Source: JAAYUD01 sp041907665
GTDB lineage: Bacteria; Bacteroidota; Bacteroidia; Bacteroidales; Bacteroidaceae
Length of the DNA: 64,000 bases
Assembly: GCA_041907665.1 (NCBI GenBank)
Contig: JAYRGW010000002.1
Location: 106,154 to 170,153, forward strand
Reading direction: 5' to 3'
The notes under the pieces were generated by a model, which did no database searches, had not been told where the DNA came from, and worked only from the letters and a program-made list of their open reading frames with translations. This document shows, in pieces, positions 27,353 through 35,954 of the stretch (positions are counted from its first letter, which is position 1; the number at the start of each line of letters is the position of its first letter). The position numbers were made by a program, and so were the translations under genes.

Positions 27353-28296
27353 ACGAAGAAATCATAGCAAACAGTATGGTCAAAGCCGAGGCACAACGTC
27401 TCGGCTTTGATGTCTGTGGGCTTGCACATGCCGAGCCTGTGGACGCGTCTACGAGCTCTTTCTTCGACTGTTGGCTCAACGAGAAGAGAAATGCCGACAT
27501 GGACTATCTGGCCAACTATCATGATAAGCGTCTCGACCCAAGAGTATTGGTAGAAGGCACCCAAACCATTGTATCGGTAGCTCTCAACTACTATCCCGCA
27601 CAATTTATTCCGCCCAACGAATATCAGATAGCCTGGTATGCCTATGGCAAAGATTACCACGAAGTAATGAAGCAACGGCTGCAAAAACTTCTTGCCAACC
27701 TGCAAGCAAAATATCCGTTGCTTACGGGACGAGGGTTTTGCGATACGGCACCCGTATTCGAACGATATTGGGCTTGGAAAGCAGGATTGGGATGGATCGG
27801 AAAGAATTGTATGCTGATTGTCCCGCAAGCAGGACCATGCTTCTTCCTGGGCGAATTGTTTATCAACGTCAAAGCCGATAAATACGATACTCCCCTACCC
27901 AACCGTTGCGGAAATTGCACACGCTGTTTGGAGAGCTGTCCCACCGGCGCATTAGAAGCCCGCTACGAGCTCAACGCCAATAAATGTATAAACTATATTA
28001 CTATAGAGAATAAAAGCGAAATTTCGCCCGATATTTCGTCTAAAATAGGTAATAACATCTACGGATGCAACAAATGCCAAGCGGCATGTCCTTGGAATAA
28101 GTTTGCAAAGCCGACCGATACTCCCGAGCTACAACCAAACGAATCTCTATTGTCCATGCACAAGGCAGATTGGAATAACCTTACCGAAGAACAGTATCGA
28201 CAAGTTCTACGCCACAGTGCCATGAAAAGAGCCAAATACAGCGCGCTTAAAAGAAACATTGAAGCGGCCAGAAAAAATAACGACCCCGAAGAATAG
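27349..28296 (+). CDS. queG: Epoxyqueuosine reductase
   Basis: 315 residues. Cobalamin-binding DUF1730 region, then a ferredoxin-like pair of 4Fe-4S clusters: CGNCTRCLESCPTGAL and CNKCQAACPWN. The catalytic region FCDTAPVFERYWAWKAGLGW is clear. QueG reduces epoxyqueuosine to queuosine in tRNA, the last step of that pathway. The C-terminus stops after a short helical tail, shorter than HEAT-bearing homologues. It is translationally coupled to the CE4 gene. Confidence 0.95.
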   Translation: MNEEIIANSMVKAEAQRLGFDVCGLAHAEPVDASTSSFFDCWLNEKRNADMDYLANYHDKRLDPRVLVEGTQTIVSVALNYYPAQFIPPNEYQIAWYAYGKDYHEVMKQRLQKLLANLQAKYPLLTGRGFCDTAPVFERYWAWKAGLGWIGKNCMLIVPQAGPCFFLGELFINVKADKYDTPLPNRCGNCTRCLESCPTGALEARYELNANKCINYITIENKSEISPDISSKIGNNIYGCNKCQAACPWNKFAKPTDTPELQPNESLLSMHKADWNNLTEEQYRQVLRHSAMKRAKYSALKRNIEAARKNNDPEE

Positions 28297-28338
28297 CAAA
28301 TAAGCACCCGCCATCGCTTTTAAACCTATCTGTCAACC

Positions 28339-28536
28339 TTCTCATTGGGTAGATTCATCCTTTTCGTCCTTATCATTCATTCGTTTGCTGCCCAGCAAAC
28401 ATGTGTTTGGTCGTGACCAAACGTATGTATGGTCGTGAGCAAACACGTGTATGGTCACGACCAAACGAATGAAACCAACAGATGTGAACAATGAATGATA
28501 CTGATTACAACGATGAGACATACTGATTAATATGTT
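28339..28536. repeat. 22-bp-period palindromic array A
   Basis: The clearest part is 28383-28470: four 22-base units, each an 18-base palindrome or near-palindrome plus 4 bases. Units 1 and 2 are perfect apart from a 2-base centre (GTTTGCTGCCCAGCAAAC, GTTTGGTCGTGACCAAAC); units 3 and 4 are degenerate. The core is closed by CATTCGTTTG (28378) and its complement (ends 28471). One unit upstream (28361) holds TTTCGTCCTTAT, shared with array B; downstream ATACTGATTA recurs 22 bases apart (28499, 28521). Lies between convergent queG and tRNA-Gln/tyrS. Confidence 0.85.
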
Positions 28537-28572
28537 GTTACATGCTTTTAAGGCTCACTATAGAATCATAAC

Positions 28573-28606
28573 AAAAAATCCCGACTCATTTGAATGAATC
28601 AGGATT
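28573..28606 (-). terminator. Rho-independent terminator after tRNA-Gln
   Basis: Near-perfect 14-bp stem (28577-28590 with 28593-28606, two wobble pairs) followed on the minus strand by six T. Ends the tyrS/tRNA-Gln side. Confidence 0.8.
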
Positions 28607-28613
28607 AATTGTG

Positions 28614-28684
28614 TTGTCCTACGAAGATTCGAACTTCGACTGACAGAACCAAAAACTGTAGTGCTACCATTACACCATAGGACA
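28614..28684 (-). tRNA. tRNA-Gln (anticodon TTG)
   Basis: 71 bases. The acceptor stem TGTCCTA pairs perfectly with TAGGACA, with the U1-A72 pair typical of tRNA-Gln; discriminator base A, CCA not encoded. D-arm contains TGTAATGGTAGCA, the anticodon loop TTTTGGT gives TTG, and the T-arm GAAGTTCGAATCTTC is canonical. It lies 79 bases after the tyrS stop, on the same strand, and is followed by a terminator. Confidence 0.93.
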
Positions 28685-28763
28685 AGCACTTTAGACATTG
28701 CTGTCTAAATCGGGTACAAAAGTAGAGATTAACCGCTAAATCTCCAAATATTTCGCAACTTTT

Positions 28764-30056
28764 TTATTTAGCGATAACAAGAAAATAGTTTTTCTTCCCT
28801 CTTTGAACCACTAAGAATTTATCGTCGATCAAGTCAGCAGTCTTTATTTCACGGTCAAAAACCGCCAACTTTTCTTTGTTTACAGACACTCCTCCGCCTT
28901 GTACCAACTTACGCATTTCTCCTTTAGAAGAGAAAATGGCAGCCTTCTCTACAAACAAATCTACGGCTTTAACACCTGCAACCAACTCGTCGCGCGATAT
29001 TTCGAATGTAGGTACGCCTTCGAACACACTAAGCAATGTGTTTTCGTCAAGCTTCTTCAGTACCTCGGAAGTCGCATTTCCAAAAAGAATATTAGACGCA
29101 TCTACAGCCGTTTCGTAGTCAGCTCTGGAATGTACCATAACCGTAACTTCTTCGGCCAGTTTTCGCTGCAACAAGCGCAAATGAGGCGCTTTCTGATGTT
29201 CGGCAATCAATGCATCGATTTCTTCCTGTCCGAGCATTGTAAACACTCTGATATAATGTTCGGCATCGGTATCGCTCACATTGAGCCAGAACTGATAGAA
29301 TTTGTAAGGCGATGTATAATCGGGATTGAGCCATATATTGCCACCTTCGGTCTTTCCGAATTTAGTACCGTCGGCTTTCTTTATCAGAGGGCATGTCAAA
29401 GCATAAGCCTCTCCCCCATTCATACGGCGAATTAGTTCGGTACCTGTAGTAATATTGCCCCACTGGTCCGATCCACCCATTTGCAACTTGCAGTTCTTGT
29501 GCTCGTACAGATACAAGAAATCGTAAGCTTGCAACAGCTGATAGGTAAACTCCGTGAAAGACAATCCATCCCGAGCCTCACCATTCAAGCGCTTCTGCAC
29601 CGAATCTTTGGCCATCATATAGTTGACGGTGATATGCTTGCCTATATCACGAGTGAATTCGAGGAAAGAGAAATTCTTCATCCAATCGTAGTTGTTCACC
29701 AGCTCTGCCTTGTTAGGCATCTCCGATTCAAAGTCAAGAAATTTGCCAAGTTGCGCTTTAATACATGCTACATTATGTTTCAATGTCTCTTCATCAAGCA
29801 AATTGCGTTCAGCCGATTTGCCCGACGGATCGCCTATCATACCGGTAGCGCCTCCAACCAATGCCAACGGTTTATGACCGGCAAGCTGCAAACGTTTCAG
29901 TATCATAATACTGCACAAATGACCGATGTGCAACGAATCGGCGGTAGGATCGAAACCTACATAAGCTGTAACATGCTCCTTGTTTAGCAACTCTTCAGTG
30001 CCCGGCATCAAGTCATGTACCATGCCGCGCCATCTCAATTCTTTTACAAAATCCAT
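28764..30056 (-). CDS. tyrS: Tyrosyl-tRNA synthetase
   Basis: 430 residues, class Ic. HIGH motif as SLHIGHLC (about residue 40), KMSKS equivalent as KFGKTEGG (about residue 232), and tyrosine-binding QMGGSDQWGN (about 195). The C-terminal S4-like RNA-binding domain (MRKLVQGGGVSVN onward) is intact. Charges tRNA-Tyr. It has a textbook Bacteroides promoter at 30088-30119 and a 66-base gap from the YidD-TatD gene, so it is an independent unit. Confidence 0.97.
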   Translation of the reverse strand: MDFVKELRWRGMVHDLMPGTEELLNKEHVTAYVGFDPTADSLHIGHLCSIMILKRLQLAGHKPLALVGGATGMIGDPSGKSAERNLLDEETLKHNVACIKAQLGKFLDFESEMPNKAELVNNYDWMKNFSFLEFTRDIGKHITVNYMMAKDSVQKRLNGEARDGLSFTEFTYQLLQAYDFLYLYEHKNCKLQMGGSDQWGNITTGTELIRRMNGGEAYALTCPLIKKADGTKFGKTEGGNIWLNPDYTSPYKFYQFWLNVSDTDAEHYIRVFTMLGQEEIDALIAEHQKAPHLRLLQRKLAEEVTVMVHSRADYETAVDASNILFGNATSEVLKKLDENTLLSVFEGVPTFEISRDELVAGVKAVDLFVEKAAIFSSKGEMRKLVQGGGVSVNKEKLAVFDREIKTADLIDDKFLVVQRGKKNYFLVIAK

Positions 30057-30087
30057 CGAATGATTTAAAATAGTTATTATAATTGTA

Positions 30088-30119
30088 CAAAAGTACGATT
30101 CTTTTTCTGGAGAAACAAA
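30088..30119 (-). promoter_or_regulatory. tyrS promoter, TTTG-N20-TACTTTTG
   Basis: -7 box TACTTTTG at 30088-30095 and -33 TTTG at 30116-30119 on the minus strand, spaced 20 bases: one of the best consensus matches in the window. Confidence 0.7.
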
Positions 30120-30122
30120 AAC

Positions 30123-31016
30123 TTAATGCCTAAAAAAGACATTCTTAATGTTTTCGTGTATTGCAGTTGTAAATTCTGCAACGTCGATTTGCTTTATCAA
30201 CGCCGCCTTTTCATAAAGCGCACGTATATTTGTTTTGCTTTCGTCGGTCTCGATAAAAAGCCTGTCGATAGGTATTGCGCGCAACATCTCCTCGGGATAA
30301 TGTTCGCCCAACGACAAATAAAAGCCATGCTTCATAAATTCCAAAGCCAATTCTTTTTTACCACGAAAGCCATGCAAAATCCAAGGCATCGTAGCCTTCG
30401 ACTGTTTGCGCAGTTCAATGAGTTCGGCATTGGCATGGACACAGTGGATAATAAGTGGCAAACGAGCGTCTGTCTCCGAAAGACGAATATGGCGGCAAAA
30501 CATCTCTTGCTGTACTTCGAAAGGAGTCTTACAAAGCTTATCCAAACCTGTTTCGCCCAAAGCCAATACATTGGGGTTCTTCGAAAGAGACACTAACTTA
30601 GTCCATTGCTCTTCGCGCTGCAACTCTTCTGCCGGAATATACCAGGGATGCATTCCGACAGAATAAAAACGATTCTTTCGAACAGCAACCTCTCCGGGCA
30701 TTATATTAAAAATGGCCTCTCTCCCACTCGCATTTTCGTTATGGGTATGAATATCCAGCACATCCGACAACTGTAGACGACGCCACAAATAAACATGTTC
30801 AGGCACTGGATCATAACCATGACCTCCCCACGGATTGCAACGCAAAATACGCCACACGGCGAGCACAAGGCCAACAAAAGGACCATGCTTTCGAATGGCG
30901 TCTACCGCATAATGGGAGCACGTCGGTGTGAAACGACACGAATTGGGCAGAAGCGGAGATATAAACTTCTGATAGAAATATATAGGCAGGAGCAATATAT
31001 ACGACAAGATACGCAT
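30123..31016 (-). CDS. YidD-TatD fusion: membrane insertion factor joined to metal-dependent hydrolase
   Basis: 297 residues. Residues 1-75 are a complete YidD domain (YFYQKFISPLLPNSCRFTPT, CSHYAVDAI, NPWGGHGYDPVPE), which assists membrane-protein insertion. From about residue 85, VLDIHTHN begins a compact TatD-family hydrolase with its metal ligands visible: HTH, GETGLD, IHCVHAN, HGFRG and TDES. TatD proteins are 3'-exonucleases or related hydrolases. There is no stop or shift at the junction. Standalone versions of both are usual; the fused frame puts a cytoplasmic hydrolase on a membrane-associated domain. It lies 12 bases after rnpA. Confidence 0.9.
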   Translation of the reverse strand: MRILSYILLLPIYFYQKFISPLLPNSCRFTPTCSHYAVDAIRKHGPFVGLVLAVWRILRCNPWGGHGYDPVPEHVYLWRRLQLSDVLDIHTHNENASGREAIFNIMPGEVAVRKNRFYSVGMHPWYIPAEELQREEQWTKLVSLSKNPNVLALGETGLDKLCKTPFEVQQEMFCRHIRLSETDARLPLIIHCVHANAELIELRKQSKATMPWILHGFRGKKELALEFMKHGFYLSLGEHYPEEMLRAIPIDRLFIETDESKTNIRALYEKAALIKQIDVAEFTTAIHENIKNVFFRH

Positions 31017-31028
31017 GGCTGCAAAAGA

Positions 31029-31382
31029 CTACACAATCTGTTGCAATGCAGTACAAACGGCATTGTCAATGACATGCGAAGGAACTAGATCATCGGAAAG
31101 ATAAATAAATGCAACTAGCCAATGTTTCTCTCCATCGGTATTGAGCAAATCCTTGTTGCGTCTATAAGCTTCGCGAATCTGGCGTTTCACCCTATTGCGC
31201 TTTACGGCTCTCTTGAAGTGTCTTTTCGAAACACTTACCAAAATAGCATTGAGATCAAGTTGGTCGACAGAAGTATAAATAACTCGTAAAGGAAAAACTG
31301 TGAACGAATGATTGCCCCTCGCAAAAAGCTTCTCGATGAGCGTTCGCTTATACAGCCTTTCGGCTTTACATAAAGTATTCAT
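31029..31382 (-). CDS. rnpA: Ribonuclease P protein component
   Basis: 117 residues, basic. The RNR signature is clear: KRAVKRNRVKRQIREAYRRN (about residues 57-76). It binds the RNase P RNA and helps mature tRNA 5' ends. It lies eight bases after hemD and 12 before the YidD fusion; rnpA-yidD adjacency is conserved in most bacteria, though here rpmH is absent, as usual in Bacteroidales. Confidence 0.95.
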   Translation of the reverse strand: MNTLCKAERLYKRTLIEKLFARGNHSFTVFPLRVIYTSVDQLDLNAILVSVSKRHFKRAVKRNRVKRQIREAYRRNKDLLNTDGEKHWLVAFIYLSDDLVPSHVIDNAVCTALQQIV

Positions 31383-31390
31383 AACGGCAA

Positions 31391-32143
31391 CTATTTGCCA
31401 CTGTTGGCCTTCTTGATGTACATATCAAGAGCAGCTGTCATAGAGGGAGCTTGTACGGTAGGAGCCGATAAATCGAGACGAAGTCCGGCATCGCGTACAG
31501 CTTGTGCGGTAGTTGTTCCGAACGTAGCGATCCGCATGTCCTTTTGGTCAAACTTAGGAAAATTTTTAAGAAGCGAAGAAACGCCCGCCGGACTGAAAAA
31601 GACCACCATATCGCAATCCAACAATTCGTCTTTTGCAAAATCATTGCTCACCGTACGGTACATGACTGCTTCCGTATGCTGTAGACGACTGTTATCGAGG
31701 AGATTCTTAATATCGTTGTTATGCACATCCGACATTGGAACCAAATATTTTTCGGTTTTATGCTTCACCATTAGAGGAACTAAATCATCTATCTTGCCGT
31801 TGGTTCCGAAAAACATCTTGCGTTTACGATACTGTACATATTTCTGAATGTAGAGAGAGATCGCTTCAGTGACACAAAAGTACTTCATTGTCTCTGGAAT
31901 GCTAACACGCAAATCCTTACACAAATTAAAGAAGTGGTCAATTGCATGACGCGAGGTGAACACTATTGCCGTATGATCCAAAATTGAAATCTTTTGCTGA
32001 CGAAATTCTTTGGCAGTAAAACTTTCAACTTTAATGAAAGGGCGAAAAACAATATCAACACCATACTTTGATGCTATATCGTAATAGGGAGATTTTTCTG
32101 AAGCAGGCTTCGGCTGCGACACAAGAATTTTCTTTATTTTCAA
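31391..32143 (-). CDS. hemD: Uroporphyrinogen-III synthase
   Basis: 250 residues, two-domain HemD fold. Family-like stretches include AIVFTSRHAIDHFF, VVFFSPAGVSSLL and IATFGTTTAQAVRDAG. The family is poorly conserved; assignment rests on these and on the DUF4271-hemD-rnpA order typical of Bacteroidales. The enzyme cyclises hydroxymethylbilane in tetrapyrrole synthesis. Only four bases separate it from the DUF4271 gene. Confidence 0.88.
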   Translation of the reverse strand: MKIKKILVSQPKPASEKSPYYDIASKYGVDIVFRPFIKVESFTAKEFRQQKISILDHTAIVFTSRHAIDHFFNLCKDLRVSIPETMKYFCVTEAISLYIQKYVQYRKRKMFFGTNGKIDDLVPLMVKHKTEKYLVPMSDVHNNDIKNLLDNSRLQHTEAVMYRTVSNDFAKDELLDCDMVVFFSPAGVSSLLKNFPKFDQKDMRIATFGTTTAQAVRDAGLRLDLSAPTVQAPSMTAALDMYIKKANSGK

Positions 32144-32147
32144 CGTC

Positions 32148-33089
32148 CTAAAAATTTTTAATCAACATATTGTTCATTTGAATCATACATTGGCAGAACA
32201 AAATGCAAGGTATGATTTCAAGGGCACAAAAGTACAAAATTAAAAGCAGACGACGAAACAACTTTTGCGAAAAAAGCTTTAACCACTTATATAAAATTAA
32301 TATTTTGGCAAAAATAAAGAGATATAACCCGATTTTTGCTACATCAAGTGGGGGTAAGTACGAAAATATGATAAGCAAGACTACCGGATAAAGAATAAAT
32401 CCCATCATGACAAAAACAGTAGAATATGCATCAATAAAAATATTCGTTTGCTTACGGCTGAAGAAAACCCAACCCAAGAAAGAATAGATGGCCCATTTCA
32501 TAAAGAAATAGACAAGAATCAGCAAAGAATACAACAACAATATGATAGGAACAGGAACCGTCTTGGCCAGCAGTCCATTGGTATGAATAAAATAAGAGAA
32601 GAACAGAATAGCCGAAAAAACGACTGTTTGCGTTACCAATAATCCCACACTACGGGCATCGCCTACGGTACTGACAATAAATTTGCGCACCGGACCATGA
32701 ACCATAAAGAAATCGTGAATGCGTTGAAAAAAATAGCGGCGTGTCTTGGAAAGGACAAACAAGGCGACAAACGAGAAAAACAATACAATAAGTATAGGCA
32801 AATCGCCGGCACAAGGATCTTTAAACAAAGGAGTGCCTTCAATACCCGGGGCAAATTCGCGAGCCGAATGGAAACGAGCAAGTTTCAATTTGGCAGTAGG
32901 AACAAAAGAGGTGAATTCAAGGCGCTGAAACGTATCGGGCACATCGACCTTGGCTTGAGGGAACACATCGGGAAGCACTCCAAGATATTGTATCGTGTCA
33001 GCCGGAGCGGCACGATCAGCTACGTGAGCCATATTCTGTTGTCCCACAGAAGCTGTATCTACACTCAATGTATCACCAGGGTGTCTCAT
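32148..33089 (-). CDS. DUF4271 membrane protein
   Basis: 313 residues. About 90 soluble N-terminal residues, one membrane segment near 100-115, then six or so further segments; positively charged loops (KTRRYFFQRIHDF). Matches the Bacteroidota-specific DUF4271 family of unknown function. Its start overlaps the stop of the LOG gene by four bases and hemD follows by four, so it is fully embedded in this operon. Constant position next to hemD and rnpA suggests a conserved but unassigned envelope role. Confidence 0.82.
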   Translation of the reverse strand: MRHPGDTLSVDTASVGQQNMAHVADRAAPADTIQYLGVLPDVFPQAKVDVPDTFQRLEFTSFVPTAKLKLARFHSAREFAPGIEGTPLFKDPCAGDLPILIVLFFSFVALFVLSKTRRYFFQRIHDFFMVHGPVRKFIVSTVGDARSVGLLVTQTVVFSAILFFSYFIHTNGLLAKTVPVPIILLLYSLLILVYFFMKWAIYSFLGWVFFSRKQTNIFIDAYSTVFVMMGFILYPVVLLIIFSYLPPLDVAKIGLYLFIFAKILILYKWLKLFSQKLFRRLLLILYFCALEIIPCILFCQCMIQMNNMLIKNF

Positions 33090-33673
33090 ATTGCAGCAAA
33101 CTTACTGTAGCTTTTGTCCCACAAGGGAATATTGTAAATAAGATCCATTGCTTCTTCGGCTGTTTGAGCCACATTCCATAGATCGGCATGCCGTACGCCC
33201 ATGAAATTTTCTTCCAAAGCCTTATCGAACATTGCCAATAGCGAGTCGTAATAACCACCCACATTGACTATAACTATTGGATTGGCATAAAGTCCAAGTT
33301 GCTTCCATGTAATAATCTCGAGCAACTCGTCCCACGTTCCGCAGCCTCCAGGCAACGCAATGACAGCATCACTGCGATCGGCCATCATCTGTTTCCTTTC
33401 GTGCATACTCTTCACTACAACCATTTCTGACATTCGGTCGTAATCCCAACCATGATCAACCATGAATTGAGGAATAATGCCTATGGCCTCTCCCCCATTC
33501 TTTACTACCGCATCGGCAGTTGCCGCCATCAAGCCAAACTTTCCGCCACCATTCATCAACGTAAGCTTTTTCTTTCCTATCAGTTCACCTAACCTAGCGG
33601 CTACCTCAAAATATTCGGGTGCTATCTTTGTGCTCGATGCACAATAAACGCAAACTGTCTTAATCTGATTCAT
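33086..33673 (-). CDS. LOG-family (TIGR00730) nucleotide phosphoribohydrolase
   Basis: 195 residues, Rossmann-like. The defining PGGxGTxxE motif is ALPGGCGTWDELLE (about residues 104-117), preceded by the MxxRK-type block MHERKQMMADRSDA. Characterised members cleave cytokinin riboside or other nucleoside 5'-monophosphates to base and ribose-5-phosphate. First gene of the LOG-DUF4271-hemD-rnpA-yidD/tatD unit. Confidence 0.92.
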   Translation of the reverse strand: MNQIKTVCVYCASSTKIAPEYFEVAARLGELIGKKKLTLMNGGGKFGLMAATADAVVKNGGEAIGIIPQFMVDHGWDYDRMSEMVVVKSMHERKQMMADRSDAVIALPGGCGTWDELLEIITWKQLGLYANPIVIVNVGGYYDSLLAMFDKALEENFMGVRHADLWNVAQTAEEAMDLIYNIPLWDKSYSKFAAI

Positions 33674-33696
33674 AATCGGCCTTCTATTTCTGGCTG

Positions 33697-33729
33697 CAAA
33701 ATTAGTTGTTTTTTAGGAGATAAACCAAA
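33697..33729 (-). promoter_or_regulatory. Promoter of the LOG operon, TTTG-N21-TAATTTTG
   Basis: -7 box TAATTTTG at 33697-33704 and TTTG at 33726-33729 on the minus strand, 24 bases upstream of the LOG ATG. Confidence 0.6.
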
Positions 33730-33752
33730 CTTTATTCAAAAACAAACAGCCG

Positions 33753-35123
33753 CTACATCAAATTGTGTAACCTGACAGTAAAGACCGTATAGCCTGGCAC
33801 TGAATTGACAGCAATACTACCGCCGTGCATCTCTATGATTCTTTTAGTAAGCGACAGGCCTATACCGTTGCCTTCGGCAAACGATTGATTTTCTCCTCTG
33901 AAGAAAGGATTAAAAATAGATTCCAGATCTTCTTGTTTAATGCCTATGCCGTGATCGACTACACTGATGATAGCCTCGGATGCTTCATTTGAAATATGCA
34001 GTTCGCAAAAATGATCGGCAGAATACTTGCAAGCATTATCTATTAAATTTCGAAAAGCCACTATCAAGAGATATTCATTCCCTTGAAGCGACACTAAACG
34101 ATCATCAGGAAGCTCTTCTTTGTCAAAAGCTATTTGAACCTTGTATCCTTTATCCGGAGCTTGTTCTACACGGCAAGCTTCGAGAAGGATCTCGTCGATG
34201 CGCACCACCCGGGTAGCGATCTCGGACAAACCATAATTAGCCTTAGCCATATCCAATAAATCGTTGGACAGTTTCACCAGCCGATGCGAATCACTTAATA
34301 CTTTTTTGACTGCTTGTTTATAATCTTCTTTAGAACCCGAACTATCGTTGACCAACTCCAGCTCTGTGACAATAGCCGAAAGCGGCGTGCGCAGTTCGTG
34401 AGACATATTGTAGACCAATTGCTTTTGAGCATCGAACGACGATCGTAGCTGCGAAAGCATATTATTAAAAGTGATAGCAAGATGTGCAAGCTCATCTTTA
34501 CGATTTCCTTCGTCGAGACGGATGTCTAACTGATGTAAATCGGTAATATCGCTCACCTTCTTTGTCATCCGCGACACCGGATTAAATGCTTGCTTGGTGA
34601 AAAGCCTTACAGTAAGAATAACCAGCAACATAACCCCAAGATAGGCCACACCCAAAACCATCCGCAGTGTCTCTAGCTGGCTCATGCCACGAACATCATA
34701 TCCCATTGCCGAAGTAACATAAAGCCCTCTTTGCCCCTGAATAAGCATACCGTACAATTGGTTTTTACCAAACCAGGCTTCGCATTTACCAGTAGCTTTA
34801 ATCTCGGCATAAATCCGCATCTGCTGCTTAAGGGTCAATACAGCGCTCGAATCACGATAAACCAACTTTCCCGAATCGGTATAAATAGTAACCCATGGCT
34901 CCATGCGCACGGGTGTATTGGCGTATAGCAGGTGCAATACATCTTTATCTACAGTACTGCCATCTATCAAGTCAACCTTGACTGCGGCCTGCAAGTGTAA
35001 GCGATCAAAATAATCGTCGTGCACCTTATTGCAATAATACCGATATACACCTATTATGAAGAATAATAGAATAACTCCAAATACACACGAGAAAATAAGT
35101 GTCAATTTATTCTGGATTTTCAT
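33753..35123 (-). CDS. Sensor histidine kinase
   Basis: 456 residues. Membrane segment 1 about 9-27, a periplasmic sensor of roughly 125 residues, membrane segment 2 about 155-177, then HAMP, HisKA with MSHELRTPLSA (phospho-His near 240) and HATPase with NLIDNACKYS (N-box), VDHGIGI and GNGIGLSLTKRI (G-boxes). Its start overlaps the response-regulator gene by 17 bases. The stimulus is unknown; the periplasmic domain has no family I recognise. The divergent secreted Cys/Lys protein is an obvious candidate target. Confidence 0.95.
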   Translation of the reverse strand: MKIQNKLTLIFSCVFGVILLFFIIGVYRYYCNKVHDDYFDRLHLQAAVKVDLIDGSTVDKDVLHLLYANTPVRMEPWVTIYTDSGKLVYRDSSAVLTLKQQMRIYAEIKATGKCEAWFGKNQLYGMLIQGQRGLYVTSAMGYDVRGMSQLETLRMVLGVAYLGVMLLVILTVRLFTKQAFNPVSRMTKKVSDITDLHQLDIRLDEGNRKDELAHLAITFNNMLSQLRSSFDAQKQLVYNMSHELRTPLSAIVTELELVNDSSGSKEDYKQAVKKVLSDSHRLVKLSNDLLDMAKANYGLSEIATRVVRIDEILLEACRVEQAPDKGYKVQIAFDKEELPDDRLVSLQGNEYLLIVAFRNLIDNACKYSADHFCELHISNEASEAIISVVDHGIGIKQEDLESIFNPFFRGENQSFAEGNGIGLSLTKRIIEMHGGSIAVNSVPGYTVFTVRLHNLM

Positions 35124-35811
35124 CTTCTTCTTTCAATATAAAGCCCATACCTGGCTTGGTGTGAATAAGTTTGCACGGAAATTCTTTATCTACCTTACGA
35201 CGCAAGTAGCTAATATATACGTCAATAAAATTAGTCCCCGTATCAAACTTTGTATCCCAGACCTTATCGGCTATCTCACTTTTAGAAAGAACCCTGTTGC
35301 TATTGAGCATCATGTATTCCAACAAGTTAAATTCTTTCGGGGTAAGGGCGAGCACCACATTGCATCGTTTTACTACCTTCGTCAACCGATTCAGTTCCAA
35401 ATCGGCAAACTTAAGAATATCATTCTTGGGTAGTGAAGCACTACGCTTGATAACAGCATGGATACGGGCATTCAACTCGCGCATTTCAAAAGGCTTCACC
35501 ATATAATCGTCGGCGCCTGCATCAAAGCCCTCTACTTTATCATCGGTCGTACCAAGTGCAGTAAGCATAATAACGGGATACCGTTCATCTGCAGATTTTA
35601 TACGTTTGCAGACTTCCAATCCATTGATACCAGGCAATATAATATCTGTCAACACCAAATCAAAGCGTTCTCCCTGAGCTTTTTCCAAGCCAGTAAAACC
35701 ATCTTTGGCCAATGTTACGTCAAAGCCAAATTCAACTAATCCTCTGCTAATAAGTTCGGTCATACGAGCATCGTCTTCGATAACCAAAATTGATATTTTT
35801 CCGTCTTTCAT
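35107..35811 (-). CDS. OmpR/PhoB-family response regulator
   Basis: 234 residues. Receiver domain with acidic pocket IEDD (residues 11-14), phospho-acceptor Asp in LVLTDIILPG (about 55) and Lys in VKPFEMRE; C-terminal winged-helix DNA-binding domain (ALTPKEFNLLEYM, FIDVYISYLRRKVD). Partner of the downstream histidine kinase. It does not resemble the RprY regulator I know from Bacteroides closely enough to name it. A TATTTTTG match at 35816-35823 is so close that the message would be leaderless; a promoter further upstream is likelier. Confidence 0.95.
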   Translation of the reverse strand: MKDGKISILVIEDDARMTELISRGLVEFGFDVTLAKDGFTGLEKAQGERFDLVLTDIILPGINGLEVCKRIKSADERYPVIMLTALGTTDDKVEGFDAGADDYMVKPFEMRELNARIHAVIKRSASLPKNDILKFADLELNRLTKVVKRCNVVLALTPKEFNLLEYMMLNSNRVLSKSEIADKVWDTKFDTGTNFIDVYISYLRRKVDKEFPCKLIHTKPGMGFILKEEDENPE

Positions 35812-35886
35812 AATACAAAAATAGCTACAAAAAAATAAAAGAGATAATTAATCTTATTTTTATTACAAACATATCAATTTCTTTTA

Positions 35887-35903
35887 TAAATTTGAAACGT
35901 TTC
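35887..35903 (+). promoter_or_regulatory. -7 box overlapping a GAAACGTTTC palindrome
   Basis: TAAATTTG at 35887-35894 is an exact -7 match for the small secreted protein. The perfect 10-base palindrome GAAACGTTTC (35894-35903) covers the expected transcription start and could be an operator. Confidence 0.55.
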
Positions 35904-35954
35904 CATAAAATAAAACAGGAAACGGAATTAAGTTTAATTTAAAATTTATAGAAA

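Noticed and set aside
28361..28536. CRISPR array
   Set aside because: Units are contiguous 22-base near-palindromes with 4-base gaps, not repeats separated by unique spacers of 30 or more bases; no cas genes are in the window. The same holds for the arrays at 45.9, 53.6 and 63.6 kb.
29481..29987. A 168-codon plus-strand frame opposite tyrS
   Set aside because: Pure antisense shadow of a clear tyrS coding region; no recognisable protein.
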